NCBI RefSeq assembly: GCF_918797505.1
Contig: NC_092793.1
Coordinates: 69,745,660-69,809,659, forward strand
Reading direction: 5' to 3'
DNA length: 64,000 nucleotides
Source of the DNA: Bemisia tabaci
Lineage: Eukaryota; Arthropoda; Insecta; Hemiptera; Aleyrodidae
The notes beneath the pieces were generated by a model. The model was not told the origin of the DNA. It was given only the letters and a program-made list of their open reading frames with translations, and ran no database searches. Position numbers and translations under genes: made by a program. Each line of letters opens with the position of its first letter. Position 1 is the stretch's first letter. This document shows, piece after piece, positions 61,186 to 64,000 of the stretch.

Positions 61186-61805
61186 ATATACCATCGTCAG
61201 CCGCGGCCGAGTTTTGAGCTGAGGCGATATTTTAAACGGCCTCCGCTTTGAAAAGCGAAGAGCAAAACGAGGAAAACACAAACTAAGTCTTGCAACACGA
61301 GACAAGCATATCGATTTCCTCCTCGACAACCCAGAGCAATATTCAGTAATTAATTTTTTAAATAAGTTTTGATTCTGGGTGGCCTGTGAAGTTGGATCTC
61401 AAGGCGAGCGACTTGGCCGGCAGAGGGTGTGACGCTAAGTAGGCAAGTCCTGTAGGGGTGGTAAGACATTAAATCTCCCGCAGTGGAGACGGGAGTAATT
61501 TACATGCGCTCGGAGAAAAAATCGAGAGAATTATCAATCCAGTTATCAAAATGAGTACCTAGATGAATAAGGCGTGAGCTGAGAGGGAACTCACTTTTAC
61601 TTTCAATCAACACGGTAGTAGCTCGTGATGCGCCTCCAAGGAAGGGTGGACTTAAGTGGTAATCGAACTCTCCTCCCACTTAAACGGCTCGAGGTCACCA
61701 CTTTCAGTGTGGTCCGATGAAGCTGGGAAGGAGCAGAACGAATAGTCCGGCCGTTCAAGGTCGACTCATCTCCTCACTCACCCTTTCGCCTTCCGCTGTC
61801 GAGTA
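61186..61805. other. Intergenic, no gene recognised
   Basis: Mixed-composition sequence with no recognised exon. The block near 61380-61500 looks repeat-like, but no second copy is in this window. Confidence 0.35.
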
Positions 61806-62058
61806 CTGCCGTGCTAAGGAGGAACGCCGTATGAGCCATCAGGCGTTGTCAAATTTCATTTGATAAAACATGAATTCCCTGGCGAACTTCTGGATATTTT
61901 TCTTCCAATTTTCTAGAAAATTTTGTTCGTATTTCGATCTAAAGTTCCTGAAAATTTCAAGGAAAAATATTCATAATTTTCTTTAAAAATAAAAATTTTA
62001 TCAAAGGAAACTTTGGCAACTCTCGAATGTTCATACGGCGTTTTCCTTAACACGGCAG
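61806..62058. mobile_element. 253-bp MITE, copy 2 (flanks AGTA)
   Basis: CTGCCGTGCTAAGGAGGAAC to CGTTTTCCTTAACACGGCAG, flanked by AGTA on both sides, same length and layout as 55802-56054. Confidence 0.85.
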
Positions 62059-62662
62059 AGTACTTGCGCGTCTATGCGTCCATGGGCAAATAACCCTCCT
62101 CTCATCTGACCCAGTTCTAAACGTCTACCGGACCCCCTCCCCCTCCCCGTCTCGCACCTCCTGCTCACCTTCATGCGCGGGTGCAGAGTCTACCGCACCT
62201 GCATATAATGAGAGGACGCTGCACCGCATCCATTACTTTCTATTTCATTCAGAGGAGTCGCTGGACTCCCAACCTCGTAGGAAAAAAAGGTGAGCTCGGA
62301 AACTAGATCAATAGAGTAAATATTGACCAAGTTTCTCGTTTCATGGCCACCGGGTATCCTTTCTTTTGACGTCACTTGTCTCCTCCAGCCATTATGGATG
62401 TATATTTGGGGTCGGGCTGCGTTGATCCGCGCTGCAAGAAAGTGGTCCCACACTACACTCGAGCGAAATGTCTAAGATTGTCCCCAGAGATTGTGGCACC
62501 ACTCAAAAGAATTTTTTTCTAAGTTTGAAGGCGCTTTTTTACTGTTGACTTATGTCACACATTTGTAATGTTGGACTCTTACGACGTTTTGCCACAAAAG
62601 CGAGAAACCGTTCATTTGCTGTTGATTCCTCCTACACCTTTGTGGGGATGATCAACAACTAA

Positions 62663-62761
62663 CAAAGGACCCTACAACAAAACGGCCAAATCGCCTAAGA
62701 CACGGAAATCGTACGATTCTCAGGGATGATAGAGGGTCTTCCCAGACACTCAAAAACGTGT
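62663..62761 (+). repeat. Half copy of the 189-bp fold-back MITE
   Basis: CAAAGGACCCTACAACAAAA through CTCAGGGATGATAGAGGGTC matches the left arm of 6949-7137. The right arm is missing. Confidence 0.7.
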
Positions 62762-62964
62762 CATATATTTTTTTGCCTAACCCCCAGGGAAAAGGGGGAG
62801 AGGGGTCCAAAGTCAAAACTTTTAAATTAGCATAACTTCTCTACGGTTTGTCGTAGAAAGATTGATCTGGTGTCAAAATTTCCAGAAAAAGGAAGCTTTC
62901 AGATATATGTAGAATTTAATAAATTTTTAATTTGCCCACTTTTAGGGCATTTTACAAGGTCCCC

Positions 62965-64000
62965 CCTTTCGTAAATTTTTCGTTTTTGAGATGTTGCGGT
63001 TGTTCGGTCAGTTCGCACGGATCAAAACAAAAACAATTTCAAATAAAATAAGCGTTTAAACTTTAAAAGAATCCAAGATGATCTTGGGGAAATGATTAAA
63101 AGCGAGTTATGAGTCTTCAAATTTGACGCGCGCGCGGGAACCTTTATGTTCCCGAGTCTCAGGCACCTGCGCGCCCCGGATTGCCTGCAGGTTGCAGTTT
63201 TTGTGTTTTTATGCTTCTGTAGGTCATTTTTAATGTAAATCATCAAGTGAAGATAAATAATCGAAAGTATTTAATTTACGGATGAGCCTAGAGGGGGCTT
63301 AGATATCAACCATAATGTTCCATCATACCTCATTAAACATTTGCTGACAATGACGATTCCTGCTCTTATAATTTAGAGGAAACCATGACCCTCAGTTCAA
63401 AATTATTCGTATGAATCCATACAGTACTTAACAATTAACCCATTCGAGCCAAATTTGGGTACCTCCTAATTTTTTAAAATTTTTTAATAGAGCTTTAAGC
63501 TACAGCCTTGACGGACCTCACTTGGTAAAAGCCAAATATTTGATCTCGTTGAAGCAGACGTGAGCTTTGAGCTTCAAAACAAGTCTCAGTTTATTTTGAG
63601 GGGCTAAGGATGAAACGCAGTTTATAATTTTTGACGTTAATGTGGTGTGCCTCGCCGAAGCCCATTGTGTACAAATTAAAAAATATTACTAATTAAACTA
63701 TCTTCATTGAATGAAATTACATTAAAAATTAACCTACAGAAGCATAAAAAACACAAAAAACTTGCAACCTGCAGCAATCCGGGGCGCGCAGGAGACCTTG
63801 AGACTCGGAACACTACAAGGTTCCCCTAGCGCGCCGCGGTCAACTTTGAAGACTCATGAACTGCGCTTCTAATCATTTCCCTAGAACATCTTGGACTTCT
63901 TTAAAGCATAAAACGCTCTACTTTTATTTAAATTGATTTTGATTTGATCCGTGCGAACCGAACAAGACCGAAAATCTGCAAAAAACGAAAATTTAACGGA
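62965..64000. repeat. Fold-back element cut by the window edge
   Basis: The left arm, about 62965-63245, and the right arm, about 63712-64000, are diverged reverse complements. They share TAGGTC/GACCTA-side blocks such as CTACAGAAGCATAAAAA, GCGCGCCCCGGATTGC and GTTCGCACGGATCAAA. The right arm continues beyond the window. The ~470-bp spacer has no ORF of note. Confidence 0.75.

Overview
This is a nuclear window from an animal, most likely an insect. Coding sequence is split by GT..AG introns. The genes include the ecdysteroid-pathway Rieske oxygenase Neverland, the proteasome subunit Rpn10 and an insect-style serpin. Introns and intergenic DNA are AT-rich and packed with short non-autonomous transposons. 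The repeat types, including a 74-79 bp minisatellite carried inside a dispersed element, remind me of hemipteran (whitefly-type) genomes. That impression is from memory and is only tentative. No prokaryotic, viral or organellar genes were recognised.

Layout: positions 1-5361 (+) hold the last three exons of a serpin, with an apparent frameshift in the first visible exon and a 4.1 kb intron full of nested MITEs. Positions 9527-9874 (-) hold a small intronless, GC-rich gene for a secreted beta/gamma-crystallin-like protein; its 3' end is tandemly duplicated (period 152 bp). Positions 12217-18065 (+) hold a probable three-exon gene for a two-pass membrane protein with two PPxY motifs, which I do not recognise as a named family. 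Positions 19758-28870 (-) hold a complete nine-coding-exon PSMD4/Rpn10 gene (387 aa). Positions 32816-36983 (-) hold the first four coding exons of neverland, covering the N-terminal membrane segment and the whole Rieske [2Fe-2S] domain. The C-terminal catalytic half is not visible, and a 500-N assembly gap (32124-32623) sits just where it should start.

From about 37 to 64 kb I find no gene. This region is a mosaic of repeats: hAT-type MITEs with verifiable 8-bp target-site duplications, long fold-back (inverted-repeat) elements of 0.45-1.3 kb, copies of the minisatellite-carrying element, and smaller TIR elements. The genes do not form an operon or pathway; they are neighbours separated by repeats. 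The strongest biological leads are the unusual serpin reactive-loop region, the crystallin-like secreted gene with its duplicated tail, the orphan PPxY membrane protein, and the density of long near-perfect inverted repeats that could fold into dsRNA if transcribed.
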